64,000 bases of DNA from Streptomyces sp. Tu 3180. Its GTDB lineage: Bacteria > Actinomycetota > Actinomycetes > Streptomycetales > Streptomycetaceae. Every line of letters starts with the position of its first letter. Positions within the stretch are counted from its first letter, which is position 1. The position numbers and the translations under genes are program-made. A model generated the notes under the pieces. That model was not told where the DNA came from and made no database searches. It worked only from the letters and a program-made list of their open reading frames with translations. The DNA lies in assembly GCF_009852415.1 (NCBI RefSeq), contig NZ_WOXS01000002.1:1572501-1636500 (forward strand). The letters run 5' to 3'. Of the stretch, positions 32,101 to 40,158 are shown piece by piece.

Positions 32101-32805
32101 TCAGCCTCCCCGCCCGTCCTCCCCGACCCGGCGCCGGTAGACCTCCACCACCCGCTCCAGCGAGACGTCGAGGTAGGCCGCGAGCAACTGCTCGGCCTTC
32201 TCCCGGTCGCCGGCCTGCAGGGCCTGGAGGATCTCGGCGTTCCGCGCGATGTACGGCTCGTGCAGCTGCCTCGGTTCGTCCACGACGTGGAAGGCGAGCC
32301 GCAGCTCGGCGAAGACGCTGCGCATCAGTTCGTCGGTGCGCTCGCTGGCGGCCAGGGCCACCAGTTCCCGGTGGAAGTGGATGTTGGCCGTACCCACCCC
32401 TTTCCAGTCACCTTCGCGCGCCGCCCGGCGGCTCTCCTCCACCACCTCGGCGAGTGCGTCCAGTCCGTACGGGGGATCGCCGAGGCCGCGCACGACGGCG
32501 CACTCGACGAGTCGGCGGGTGCGGTAGATGTCCTCGACGTCCTCGACGGTCAGCACCCGGACGAACACCCCCCGGTTCAGCTCGTGGACGAGCAGCCGCT
32601 CGTGCGTGAGCAGCCGGAACGCCTCGCGCAGCGTGTTGCGGGAGACCCCCAGCGCCCCGCCGACGCTGTCCTCCGACAGCCGCGTCCCGGGCGGGAAGTA
32701 CCCCTCGGCGATCCGGCTCCTGAGGATGTCCGAGACCCGCTCGGCCGTACTGGTGCGGCCCAGCAGGGCACGGTCGCCGGCCAGTCCCCTCAGCTCCTCT
32801 GCCAT
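32101..32805 (-). CDS. GntR-family regulator, FadR/FCD subfamily
   Basis: 234-residue repressor with an N-terminal GntR winged helix (about 20-82; LGVSRNTLREAFRLLTHERL) and a C-terminal FCD domain (about 90-220). FCD metal/ligand residues are plausible in NIHFHRELVALA and further downstream. It diverges from an MFS transporter followed by pxpABC, so it most likely controls 5-oxoproline uptake and opening, with 5-oxoproline or a related acid as ligand. A 17-bp palindrome in the shared 122-bp promoter region is the likely operator. Confidence 0.9.
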   Translation of the reverse strand: MAEELRGLAGDRALLGRTSTAERVSDILRSRIAEGYFPPGTRLSEDSVGGALGVSRNTLREAFRLLTHERLLVHELNRGVFVRVLTVEDVEDIYRTRRLVECAVVRGLGDPPYGLDALAEVVEESRRAAREGDWKGVGTANIHFHRELVALAASERTDELMRSVFAELRLAFHVVDEPRQLHEPYIARNAEILQALQAGDREKAEQLLAAYLDVSLERVVEVYRRRVGEDGRGG

Positions 32806-32854
32806 GCCCGGAATTCAATCGCACGGGGAGGGGCCGGACAACAGGGGTATTGAA

Positions 32855-32871
32855 GGATCGTTCAACGATCC
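32855..32871. promoter_or_regulatory. Likely GntR operator between the regulator and MFS-pxp genes
   Basis: GGATCGTT-C-AACGATCC is a perfect 17-bp palindrome in the divergent intergenic region. An overlapping TTGAA-N6-TTCAA symmetry (32850-32865) is also visible. FCD-type GntR proteins bind palindromes of this size. Confidence 0.55.
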
Positions 32872-32927
32872 CCTACCGTGCTCCGCACGACTCACCGCTT
32901 CCTCCCGCCCCCCACTGCGAGGTGCCC

Positions 32928-34247
32928 ATGAGCACGCCCCCTCCACCGCAGGCGCCGACCGGCCGGCCACGCCCCGCGGCGACCGGACGCGCCGACGACG
33001 AGGGGGCGTTCGGCTGGCTGCGTGCGCTGGGGCCGCAGGGCCGACGGGCCTTCGGGGGCGCGTTCGGCGGTTACGCCCTGGACTCGTACGACTACTTCAC
33101 CCTGCCGCTGACCATGGTCGCGCTGTCCGCGTACTTCGGCCTGGACAGCGGCCAGACCGGCCTGCTCACGACCGTCACGCTGGTGGTCTCCGCGATCGGC
33201 GGCGCCCTCGCCGGCGTCCTGGCGGACCGCGTCGGCCGGGTGAGGGCGCTGCTGCTGACGGTGATCACCTACGCGGTGTTCACCGTGGCCTGCGGCTTCG
33301 CGCCCGACTACGAGACGCTGCTGGTGTTCCGGGCCCTGCAGGGCCTCGGCTTCGGCGGCGAGTGGGCGGTCGGCGCCATCCTGGTCGCCGAGTACGCGAG
33401 CGCCGGGCACCGGGGCCGAACCCTCGGCGCGGTCCAGAGCTCCTGGGCCGTGGGCTGGGCGCTGGCCGTGATCGTGTACACGACGATCTTCTCGCTGGTC
33501 GGCGACGACCTGGCCTGGCGCGTGATGTTCTGGACCGGCGCGCTGCCGGCACTGCTCGTCGTGTGGGTGCGGCGCAGTGTGCGGGACGCGCCCGAGGCGG
33601 CCGCCGCGCGGGAAGGGAGCGCCCACCGGGGCTCGTTCGCGGCGATCTTCCGGCCGGGCCGGGCGGGAGCGCCGGGGCTGCTGCGCACCACGCTCTTCGC
33701 CGTGCTGCTCTCCACCGGCGTGCAGGGCGGTTACTACACCCTGGCCACCTGGGTGCCGACCTACCTGAAGACCGAGCGCGGCCTGTCGGTCGTCGGCACC
33801 GGCGGCTACCTGACGTTCCTGATCTCGGGCGCCTTCGCCGGCTACCTGACCGGCGGCCACCTCACCGACCGGCTGGGCCGCCGGCGCAACATCTGGCTCT
33901 TCGCCCTGTTGTCGGCCGTCTGCATCGTCGCGTACACGAACATCCCGAGCGGCGCCGACACCCTGGTGCTCGTGCTCGGTTTCCCGCTCGGGTTCTGCAT
34001 GTCGGCGATCTTCAGCGGCTTCGGCTCCTATCTGAGCGAGCTGTACCCGACGGCGGTGCGCGGTACGGGACAGGGCTTCACGTACAACACCGGACGCGCC
34101 GTGGGCGCCGTCTTCCCCACGACCGTCGGCTTCCTCGCCGACGGCTGGGGCGTGGGCGGGGCGCTGGTCTTCGGCGCGATCGGCTACGGCCTGGCGGCGC
34201 TGGCGCTGCTGGGGCTGCCGGAGACGCGCGGAAAGGAGCTGGAGTGA
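32928..34247 (+). CDS. MFS transporter, organic acid/metabolite:H+ symporter type
   Basis: 439-residue, 12-helix major facilitator. Signatures: GGYALDSYDYFTL at the first helix, the loop 2-3 motif GVLADRVGRVRALL, and the helix 4-5 segment RALQGLGFGGEWAVGAIL typical of metabolite:H+ and sialate/lactate-type symporters. ATG 32928 (MSTPPPPQ) follows a GAGGTGCCC site; the frame extends upstream into the operator and is not used. Being upstream of pxpABC and divergent from a GntR regulator suggests uptake of 5-oxoproline or a precursor. Confidence 0.88.
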   Translation: MSTPPPPQAPTGRPRPAATGRADDEGAFGWLRALGPQGRRAFGGAFGGYALDSYDYFTLPLTMVALSAYFGLDSGQTGLLTTVTLVVSAIGGALAGVLADRVGRVRALLLTVITYAVFTVACGFAPDYETLLVFRALQGLGFGGEWAVGAILVAEYASAGHRGRTLGAVQSSWAVGWALAVIVYTTIFSLVGDDLAWRVMFWTGALPALLVVWVRRSVRDAPEAAAAREGSAHRGSFAAIFRPGRAGAPGLLRTTLFAVLLSTGVQGGYYTLATWVPTYLKTERGLSVVGTGGYLTFLISGAFAGYLTGGHLTDRLGRRRNIWLFALLSAVCIVAYTNIPSGADTLVLVLGFPLGFCMSAIFSGFGSYLSELYPTAVRGTGQGFTYNTGRAVGAVFPTTVGFLADGWGVGGALVFGAIGYGLAALALLGLPETRGKELE

Positions 34248-34428
34248 ACCGCGGGACGTGCCGGGCCGGCGGTGCCGCCCGGCGGGGCGGCCGCGCGGTC
34301 CGACGGTGGTGTCCGTGCGGCCGGTGCCGCCCGCGCACCGGGGCGGACGTTCCCCGGCGGCGCCCGTGACCAGCAGTTCCGCGCGGCCCGACGGTCCCGC
34401 GCGACCGGGAAGGGGAGACGAGGGATCC

Positions 34429-35187
34429 ATGACCTCCATCGATCTGAACGCCGACCTCGGCGAGGGCTTCGGCCGCTGGCGGCTCACCGACGACGAACGG
34501 CTGCTGTCCGTCGTCACCAGCGCCAACGTGGCCTGCGGTTTCCACGCGGGGGACGCGGCCACCATGCGCCGGGTGTGCGCGCTCGCGGCCGAGCGCGGGG
34601 TGCGGATCGGCGCCCAGGTCTCCTACCGGGACCTGGCGGGGTTCGGGCGGCGCGCGATGGACGTGCCGCCCGCCGAGCTGGCGGCCGAGGTGGCCTACCA
34701 GATCGGCGCCCTGCAGGTGTTCGCCCGGGCGGCGGGCGCCCGCGTGGCGTACGTCAAACCGCACGGGGCGCTGTACAACCGGGTGGTGCGCGACGAGGAG
34801 CAGGCCGGCGCGGTCGTCGACGGGATCCTCCTCGCGGACGCCGCGCTGCCCGTGCTCGGTCTGCCCGGCTCGCGGCTGCTGGAACTGGCCGCGAAGGCGG
34901 GGCTGCCGGCCGTCACGGAGGCGTTCGCCGACCGCGCGTACACCGACGAGGGCACCCTGGTGCCTCGCAGCCAGGAGGGCGCCGTGGTCACCGACCCCGC
35001 GGCCGTCGTGGCGCGCTCGGTGGGGCTGGCCCGCTCCGGCGAGGTCACCGCCCGCTCGGGGCGGCGGATCGGGGTGCGGGCGCGCTCCCTGTGCCTGCAC
35101 GGCGACACGCCCGGCGCGGTGGACCTGGCGCGGCGGGTGCGCGACGGCCTGGAGGCGTCGGGGGTCCGGGTGGAGGCGTTCGCATGA
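34429..35187 (+). CDS. pxpA: 5-oxoprolinase subunit A (LamB/YcsF)
   Basis: Catalytic-side subunit of the bacterial PxpABC 5-oxoprolinase, which opens 5-oxoproline to glutamate at the expense of ATP. The 252-residue LamB/YcsF fold shows IDLNADLGEGFG at the N terminus, SANVACGFHAGD, and VKPHGALYN, all family hallmarks. ATG 34429 follows a GGGGAGACGAGGGATCC region; the frame upstream is leader. Its TGA overlaps the pxpB ATG (ATGA). Confidence 0.93.
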   Translation: MTSIDLNADLGEGFGRWRLTDDERLLSVVTSANVACGFHAGDAATMRRVCALAAERGVRIGAQVSYRDLAGFGRRAMDVPPAELAAEVAYQIGALQVFARAAGARVAYVKPHGALYNRVVRDEEQAGAVVDGILLADAALPVLGLPGSRLLELAAKAGLPAVTEAFADRAYTDEGTLVPRSQEGAVVTDPAAVVARSVGLARSGEVTARSGRRIGVRARSLCLHGDTPGAVDLARRVRDGLEASGVRVEAFA

Positions 35188-35819
35188 GGGTGCTCCCCGT
35201 CGGCGAGGACGCCCTGCTCGTCGAGGTCTCCTCGGGCGACGAGGCCCGGGCGCTCCACGCGGAACTGCTGCGGCGCCGCGCGGAGGGCTCGCTGCCGGTC
35301 GGCGAGATCGTGCCGGCCGCGCGCACGGTCCTGCTCGACGGCCTGGCCGACCCCGCCCGGCTGGCCGCCGAGCTCACCGCCCGTGCGCTGCCGCCCGTGC
35401 CCCCGGGCGCGCCGGAGACGGTCGAGGTCCCGGTGCGCTACGACGGCCCGGACCTCGCCGACGTGGCCGCGCACTGGGGCGTGCCCGCGCGGGAGGTGGC
35501 GCGCATCCACGCGGGCGCCGAGTTCCGCGTCGCCTTCTGCGGTTTCGCGCCCGGCTTCGGCTACCTCACGGGGCTGCCGTCGCGTTACGACGTGCCCCGC
35601 AGGCCGACCCCGCGCACGGCCGTGCCGGCCGGCTCGGTGGCGCTGGCGGGGCCGTACACGGGCGTGTACCCGCGGTCCTCGCCGGGCGGCTGGCAGCTGA
35701 TCGGCACGACCGACCTCGTGCTGTGGGACCCCGCGCGCGAGCCTGCGGCGCTGCTCTCCCCCGGCACGCGCGTGCGGTTCGTCCCCGTGACCGCGACGGG
35801 GACGGGGACGGCGGCATGA
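35184..35819 (+). CDS. pxpB: 5-oxoprolinase subunit B (KipI family)
   Basis: 211-residue KipI-family subunit, forming the PxpBC core with pxpC. Visible motifs: GEDALLVEV at the N terminus and FCGFAPGFGYLTGLP plus YPRSSPGGWQLIG in the C-terminal cyclophilin-like part. It overlaps pxpA and pxpC by 4 nt each, so the three subunits are probably translated in a fixed ratio. A Bacillus-type kinase-inhibitor role for KipI homologues has been described, but the pxpA-B-C order argues for 5-oxoprolinase. Confidence 0.92.
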   Translation: MRVLPVGEDALLVEVSSGDEARALHAELLRRRAEGSLPVGEIVPAARTVLLDGLADPARLAAELTARALPPVPPGAPETVEVPVRYDGPDLADVAAHWGVPAREVARIHAGAEFRVAFCGFAPGFGYLTGLPSRYDVPRRPTPRTAVPAGSVALAGPYTGVYPRSSPGGWQLIGTTDLVLWDPAREPAALLSPGTRVRFVPVTATGTGTAA

Positions 35820-36685
35820 CGGACCGTGCGCTCGCCGTCGTCCGGGCGGGAGCCCTGACCACCGTGCAGGACCGGGGCCGCCCCGGGCACGCCCACCTGG
35901 GCGTGCCCCGTTCCGGGGCGCTGGACGGGCCGGCGGCGGCGCTCGCCAACCGGCTGGCCGGCAACCCGCCCGACGCCGCCGTCCTGGAGACGACCCTCGA
36001 CGGCTGCGCGCTGCGTCCGCGTTCGACGGTCGTCGTGGCGGTCGCCGGCGCCCCCTGCCCCGTCGCGGTGGACGGCCGCCCGGCCGCCTGGGGCGCGCCG
36101 GTGCGCGTGCGTGCCGGGTCGGTCCTGGAGGTCGGAGCGGCGGCCTCGGGCGTGCGCGCCTACGTCGCCGTCTCCGGCGGGATCGCCGTCGAGCCGGTGC
36201 TGGGCAGCCGCTCCACCGACCTGCTCTCGGGCCTCGGCCCGGCGCCCCTGGCGGACGGCGCCGTCCTCCCCCTCGGGATTCCGCGGGGACGCCACGCGTG
36301 CGTGGACGTCGCCCCGCAGCCGGCGCCCCCGGACGAACTCGTGCTGCGCGTGACTCCGGGCCCGCGCGACGACTGGTTCACCCCGGAGGCGGTCCGGCTC
36401 CTCACGTCCCGCACGTACCACGTGTCCCCCGCGAGCAACCGCATCGGGCTGCGCACGACCGGGCCGGCCCTGGAGCGGGCCCGGACGGACGAACTCCCCA
36501 GCGAGGGCATGGTGCTGGGGGCGGTCCAGGTGCCGCCCGACGGCAGGCCGGTGGTGTTCCTGGCCGACCACCCGACCACCGGGGGCTACCCCGTGATCGC
36601 GGTCGTCCGCCCCACCGACCTCCCGGCCGCCGCCCAGGCGGTACCCGGCACCCCGGTCCGCTTCGTCGCCGTACGCCGCCGCTGA
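35816..36685 (+). CDS. pxpC: 5-oxoprolinase subunit C (KipA family)
   Basis: 289-residue KipA/AHS2-family subunit completing PxpABC. Motifs: TTVQDRGRPGHAHLGVPRSGALD near the N terminus (residues 15-37), VSGGIAVEPVLGSRSTDL in the middle, and SNRIGLR plus LADHPTTGGYPVIA near the end. Length is standard. It starts inside the pxpB stop (ATGA). The operon ends here at a hairpin that overlaps the stop codon. Confidence 0.92.
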   Translation: MTDRALAVVRAGALTTVQDRGRPGHAHLGVPRSGALDGPAAALANRLAGNPPDAAVLETTLDGCALRPRSTVVVAVAGAPCPVAVDGRPAAWGAPVRVRAGSVLEVGAAASGVRAYVAVSGGIAVEPVLGSRSTDLLSGLGPAPLADGAVLPLGIPRGRHACVDVAPQPAPPDELVLRVTPGPRDDWFTPEAVRLLTSRTYHVSPASNRIGLRTTGPALERARTDELPSEGMVLGAVQVPPDGRPVVFLADHPTTGGYPVIAVVRPTDLPAAAQAVPGTPVRFVAVRRR

Positions 36686-36715
36686 GCGCTCGGGCCGTGT
36701 CCGCCCGGACGCTCA
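36683..36715. terminator. Bidirectional terminator spanning both stop codons
   Basis: Arms 36683-36695 and 36703-36715 pair at 11 of 13 positions with a 7-nt loop. The left arm begins with the TGA of pxpC and the right arm ends with the TCA (minus-strand stop) of the SGNH gene. One compact hairpin serves two convergent genes. Confidence 0.6.
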
Positions 36716-37564
36716 GGCGGTGTCCGGCCGCTGTTCCCCGGGGGACAGCGCGGCCAGTGCCGCCGACACGGCGGCACCGGCCCGCAGGTCCAGCCGGATG
36801 CTCGTGCCCCGCGCACGGTGCCGCATCTCGTCGGCGGCGAGCGAGAGCAGCTGCGGCAGCAGGTCCGTGCACCGGCGGGCCACCCAGCCGGTGCCGGCCG
36901 TGGCCAGCCACCACAGGCTCGCCGCCGGGGTGGGCGCCGGGGACCCGGGTTCGGGCGACGGCGCGGGCCCGGTCGCGATCCCGCGCGCCGCCAGCAGCGC
37001 GTGGAACCGCAGGGCCAGCTGCCGGTGCCCCGGCTCCCCGGGGTGCAGCCGGTCCGCGCTCCACATCGTGCGGTCGGTGGTCCACTCGCCCTCGCACGCG
37101 TGCAGGTGCACCGCGCCGTACCGGTCGGACAGCGCGTGGACCACGGTGTTCACCGCCCGCTGCCGGCGGGCCAGCGGGCGGGCCAGCGCCCCGGGCAGTC
37201 CCAGCATCGTGCCGGGGTCGGGCAGGCACGCGGTGAGCAGCACGGCGCCCTGTCCCGTGCAGGACGCGTACACCCGGTCGAGCCGTGCGGCCACGGCGTG
37301 GATGTCGAAGGTGCGGCGCAGGGTGTCGTTGACGCCGACGACGACGGACACGAGGTCGGGCCGCAGCGCCAGCGCGGCGGGCAGCTGCCCCTCGAGCACG
37401 TCGCGGGTCTGCGCCCCGCTCACCGCGAGGTTGGTGAACCGCGCGGGCTCCGGCCCCAGCGACTCGGCGAGCAGCGCCGCCCAGCCCCGCCACCGGCCGC
37501 CGACGCGGTCCCCGACGCCCTCGGTCAGCGAGTCCCCGAGGGCCACGAACCGCGGGGGTCTCAT
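36713..37564 (-). CDS. SGNH/GDSL-family hydrolase
   Basis: 283-residue esterase-like SGNH hydrolase. Block I VALGDSLTEGVG (nucleophile Ser about residue 12), block II Gly in NLAVSGAQTRD, block III GVNDT, and block V DRLHPGEPGH (Asp and His near 190) are all present. There is no signal peptide. A C-terminal extension (about 215-283) lies beyond the usual domain. ATG 37564 overlaps the stop of the glycosyltransferase before it, so all three leftward genes are coupled. It may remove or add acyl groups on the glycan or glycolipid made by its neighbours. Confidence 0.87.
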   Translation of the reverse strand: MRPPRFVALGDSLTEGVGDRVGGRWRGWAALLAESLGPEPARFTNLAVSGAQTRDVLEGQLPAALALRPDLVSVVVGVNDTLRRTFDIHAVAARLDRVYASCTGQGAVLLTACLPDPGTMLGLPGALARPLARRQRAVNTVVHALSDRYGAVHLHACEGEWTTDRTMWSADRLHPGEPGHRQLALRFHALLAARGIATGPAPSPEPGSPAPTPAASLWWLATAGTGWVARRCTDLLPQLLSLAADEMRHRARGTSIRLDLRAGAAVSAALAALSPGEQRPDTA

Positions 37565-38874
37565 GAGAACCCCCCGGGCACGGCGGGCCGTACCGGAGTC
37601 GCGCCCGTCCGCTCGTCCGGTGCCGCGGGCCGGACCGGGCCCGCCGTCCGCACCGCGGTGGCCGGTGCGTCGTGGGCCGCGAGGAACGCCGCCACCGAGG
37701 TGTCCCAGCCGAAGCGCCGCGCACGCGCGCGTGCCGCCTCGCGCCGGTCCGGCCCGGGCCGTTCCAGGAGCAGCTCGACGGCCTCGGCGAAGGCCTCGCC
37801 CCGGTCCTCCGCGACCGCGCCCGAGGTGCCGATCACCTCCGGCAGGGCCGACGACGCGCTCGCCACGACGGGCGTGCCGCACGCCATCGCCTCCAGTGCG
37901 GCGAGCCCGAAGGTCTCGGCGGGCCCCGGCGCCAGGCACACGTCGGCGGTGGCCTGCAGCGCGCCGAGGAGCCTCCGGTCGCGGACGTGGCCCAGGAAGG
38001 TCACCGGCAGGCCGCGCTCCCGCGCGTGCCGTTCGAGCCGCGCCCGCAGCGGCCCGTCGCCGGCCACCACCAGCACCGCCCGCCGTCCGCGCCGCCGCAG
38101 TGCCTCCAGCGCGTCCAGCGCCGTGCCCGGACGTTTCTCCGGGGACAGCCGGGAGCACATCACCAGCAGCGTCTGCGCCGCGTCCGCGTACCGGGCCCGC
38201 AGTCCCGGGTCGCGCAGGGCGGGGTGCCGCTCCACCAGGTCGACGCCCAGCGGGGCGCGGACGACGTTGCGGGCCCCGATGCGCACGAACTCCCGCTCGG
38301 CGAACTCGGTGGTGCACACCACGCGCGCGTACGTGTGGGCCGTACGGGTGTTGAGGGCGTCGGCGGCGCGCCGGGCGGCGCCCCGGGGCAGTCCCCAGGT
38401 GCGCAGCACCCCGTCGGCGGTCTCGTGGGAGACCATGACCGCCGGGACCCGGGCCCGCCGGGCCCACTTGCCGGTCCAGCGCAGGGTCGTGCGGTCGGAC
38501 ACCTCGAGGCGGTCGGGGGCCAGCTCCTGGAGCAGGCCGGCGATCCGTGCCCGGTCGGTGAGGACGCGGTAGCCGCCGGTGCCGGGCAGCAGCGGGGCCG
38601 GCAGGGTGATCACCCTCCCCTGCTCGGTCTCGCGGTCGCTCTCCCGCTCACCGGGGACGACGAGCACGGGCTGGTGGCCCGCCGCGCGGTAGCCCTTGCC
38701 GAGCTCCCGCAGCGCGGTGCGCAGTCCGCCGGAGGCGGGTGCGACGAAGTTCGCGAGCCGCACGATCCGCAGCGGCCCGTCGGTCCGCACCCGCCCGCGG
38801 GGGCCCGTCCGGCCGCCGGCGCGCACCGGAGCGGTGGTGCGCGGCGAACCGCCGTCCGCCGGCGTCCCGCTCAT
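37561..38874 (-). CDS. Glycosyltransferase family 4 (second of two)
   Basis: 437-residue GT-B glycosyltransferase, cytoplasmic or membrane-associated. An N-terminal Pro/Gly-rich extension of about 30 residues precedes LRIVRLANFVAPASGGLRTA. The donor-binding half has RLSPEKRPGTALDALE and the EX7E motif ETFGLAALEAMACG. The C-terminal 35 residues are low-complexity. Overlaps both neighbours by 4 nt. Probably adds a hexose or mannose to a lipid or glycan acceptor; acceptor and donor are not predictable. Confidence 0.87.
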   Translation of the reverse strand: MSGTPADGGSPRTTAPVRAGGRTGPRGRVRTDGPLRIVRLANFVAPASGGLRTALRELGKGYRAAGHQPVLVVPGERESDRETEQGRVITLPAPLLPGTGGYRVLTDRARIAGLLQELAPDRLEVSDRTTLRWTGKWARRARVPAVMVSHETADGVLRTWGLPRGAARRAADALNTRTAHTYARVVCTTEFAEREFVRIGARNVVRAPLGVDLVERHPALRDPGLRARYADAAQTLLVMCSRLSPEKRPGTALDALEALRRRGRRAVLVVAGDGPLRARLERHARERGLPVTFLGHVRDRRLLGALQATADVCLAPGPAETFGLAALEAMACGTPVVASASSALPEVIGTSGAVAEDRGEAFAEAVELLLERPGPDRREAARARARRFGWDTSVAAFLAAHDAPATAVRTAGPVRPAAPDERTGATPVRPAVPGGFS

Positions 38875-39995
38875 GCCGCCACCGCCGTCCTGCGCCCGGC
38901 GAGCACATCCGCGTAGTGTCCGATCAGCTGGTCGCCGACGGCGGCCCAGGTGCGCCCCTCGACCGTCGCGCGTCCGGTCGCGCCGTACGCGGCCCGCAGC
39001 CCGGGATCGGCGGCCAGGGCCCACACCGCGTCGCGCACGGCGTCGGCGTCGCGCGGTGGCACGAGCAGTCCGGTGCGCCCGTGGGCGACCAGGTCCAGCG
39101 GACCGCCCGCCGCGGGCGCCACCACGGGCACACCGCTCGCCATCGCCTCCTGCACGGTCTGGCAGAAGGTCTCGAACGGTCCGGTGTGCACGAAGACGTC
39201 CAGCGAGGCGAAGAGCCGGGCGAGTTCGTCGCCGGTGCGGCGGCCCAGGAAGAGCGCGCCGGGCAGCGCCTGCTCCAGTCCCGGCCGGCTGGGCCCGTCG
39301 CCGACGACCACGACCCGCACCCCGGGCAGGGCGCACGCCCCGGCCAGCAGCTCGACCTGCTTCTCGGGGGCGAGCCGGCCGACGTAGCCGACGACGAGTT
39401 CGCCGTTCGGGGCGAGCGTGCGGCGCAGCGCCGCGTCGCGGAGGCCGGGCCGGAACCGGGCGGTGTCCACACCGCGCGGCCACAGCTTGACCCTGGGCAC
39501 GCCGTGCGCCTCCAGGTCGCGCAGGGCGGCGCCGGACGGAGCCAGGGTGAGGTCGGCGGCCGCGTGCACGGAGCGCAGGCGCCGCCAGGCCGCCGCCTCC
39601 CCCGCGCCCATGTACGTACGGGCGTATCCGGCGAGGTCGGTCTGGTAGACGGCGACGGCGGGCAGGCCGAGGCGGGTGGCGGCCGCCATGCCGCGCACGC
39701 CGAGGACGAAGGGCCCGGCCAGGTGGACGACGTCGGCCCGGTGCTCGGCGATCGTGGCGGCGAGCCGGCGGCTGGGGAGTGCGACGCGGACCTGGGGGTA
39801 GCCGGGGAGCGGGAGGGAAGGGACACGGACGACGGGGCACGGTGCCTCGTCGTCGGGCGCGCCGCCGGCGGTGGCGGGGGCGACGACGACGGGGGTGTGA
39901 CCGCGGTCGACGAGGTGCCGGGCGGTCTGGAGCGCGCAGTGGGCCACGCCGTTCACATCGGGGGGAAAGGATTCGGTCACGATGACGACACGCAT
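38871..39995 (-). CDS. Glycosyltransferase family 4 (MgtA/PimB-like)
   Basis: 374-residue GT4 retaining glycosyltransferase, first gene of the three-gene unit. Features: MRVVIVTESFPPDVNGVAHC at the N terminus, the acceptor region with VHLAGPFVLGVRG and QTDLAGYARTY, the donor site VGRLAPEKQVELLAG and the EX7E motif ETFCQTVQEAMASG. The pattern resembles actinobacterial GDP-mannose-dependent alpha-mannosyltransferases (MgtA, PimB). Glycolipid or lipoglycan synthesis is the likely setting, but this is family-level inference. Confidence 0.88.
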   Translation of the reverse strand: MRVVIVTESFPPDVNGVAHCALQTARHLVDRGHTPVVVAPATAGGAPDDEAPCPVVRVPSLPLPGYPQVRVALPSRRLAATIAEHRADVVHLAGPFVLGVRGMAAATRLGLPAVAVYQTDLAGYARTYMGAGEAAAWRRLRSVHAAADLTLAPSGAALRDLEAHGVPRVKLWPRGVDTARFRPGLRDAALRRTLAPNGELVVGYVGRLAPEKQVELLAGACALPGVRVVVVGDGPSRPGLEQALPGALFLGRRTGDELARLFASLDVFVHTGPFETFCQTVQEAMASGVPVVAPAAGGPLDLVAHGRTGLLVPPRDADAVRDAVWALAADPGLRAAYGATGRATVEGRTWAAVGDQLIGHYADVLAGRRTAVAA

Positions 39996-40158
39996 ACCGG
40001 TGTTGTCGCCGCGCCGGACGTGGTCACGTCAAAGTGGATCTTTCCAGGCGGGGAACGCGCCGTGAGCGTTGCGCCCCGCACCCGGGCAGGCCAGGCGGCA
40101 TCCACGCACACCTGACCCGCGGGTCATCCCTCGTTCACACTGCGCGCCTCCGGGCGGG

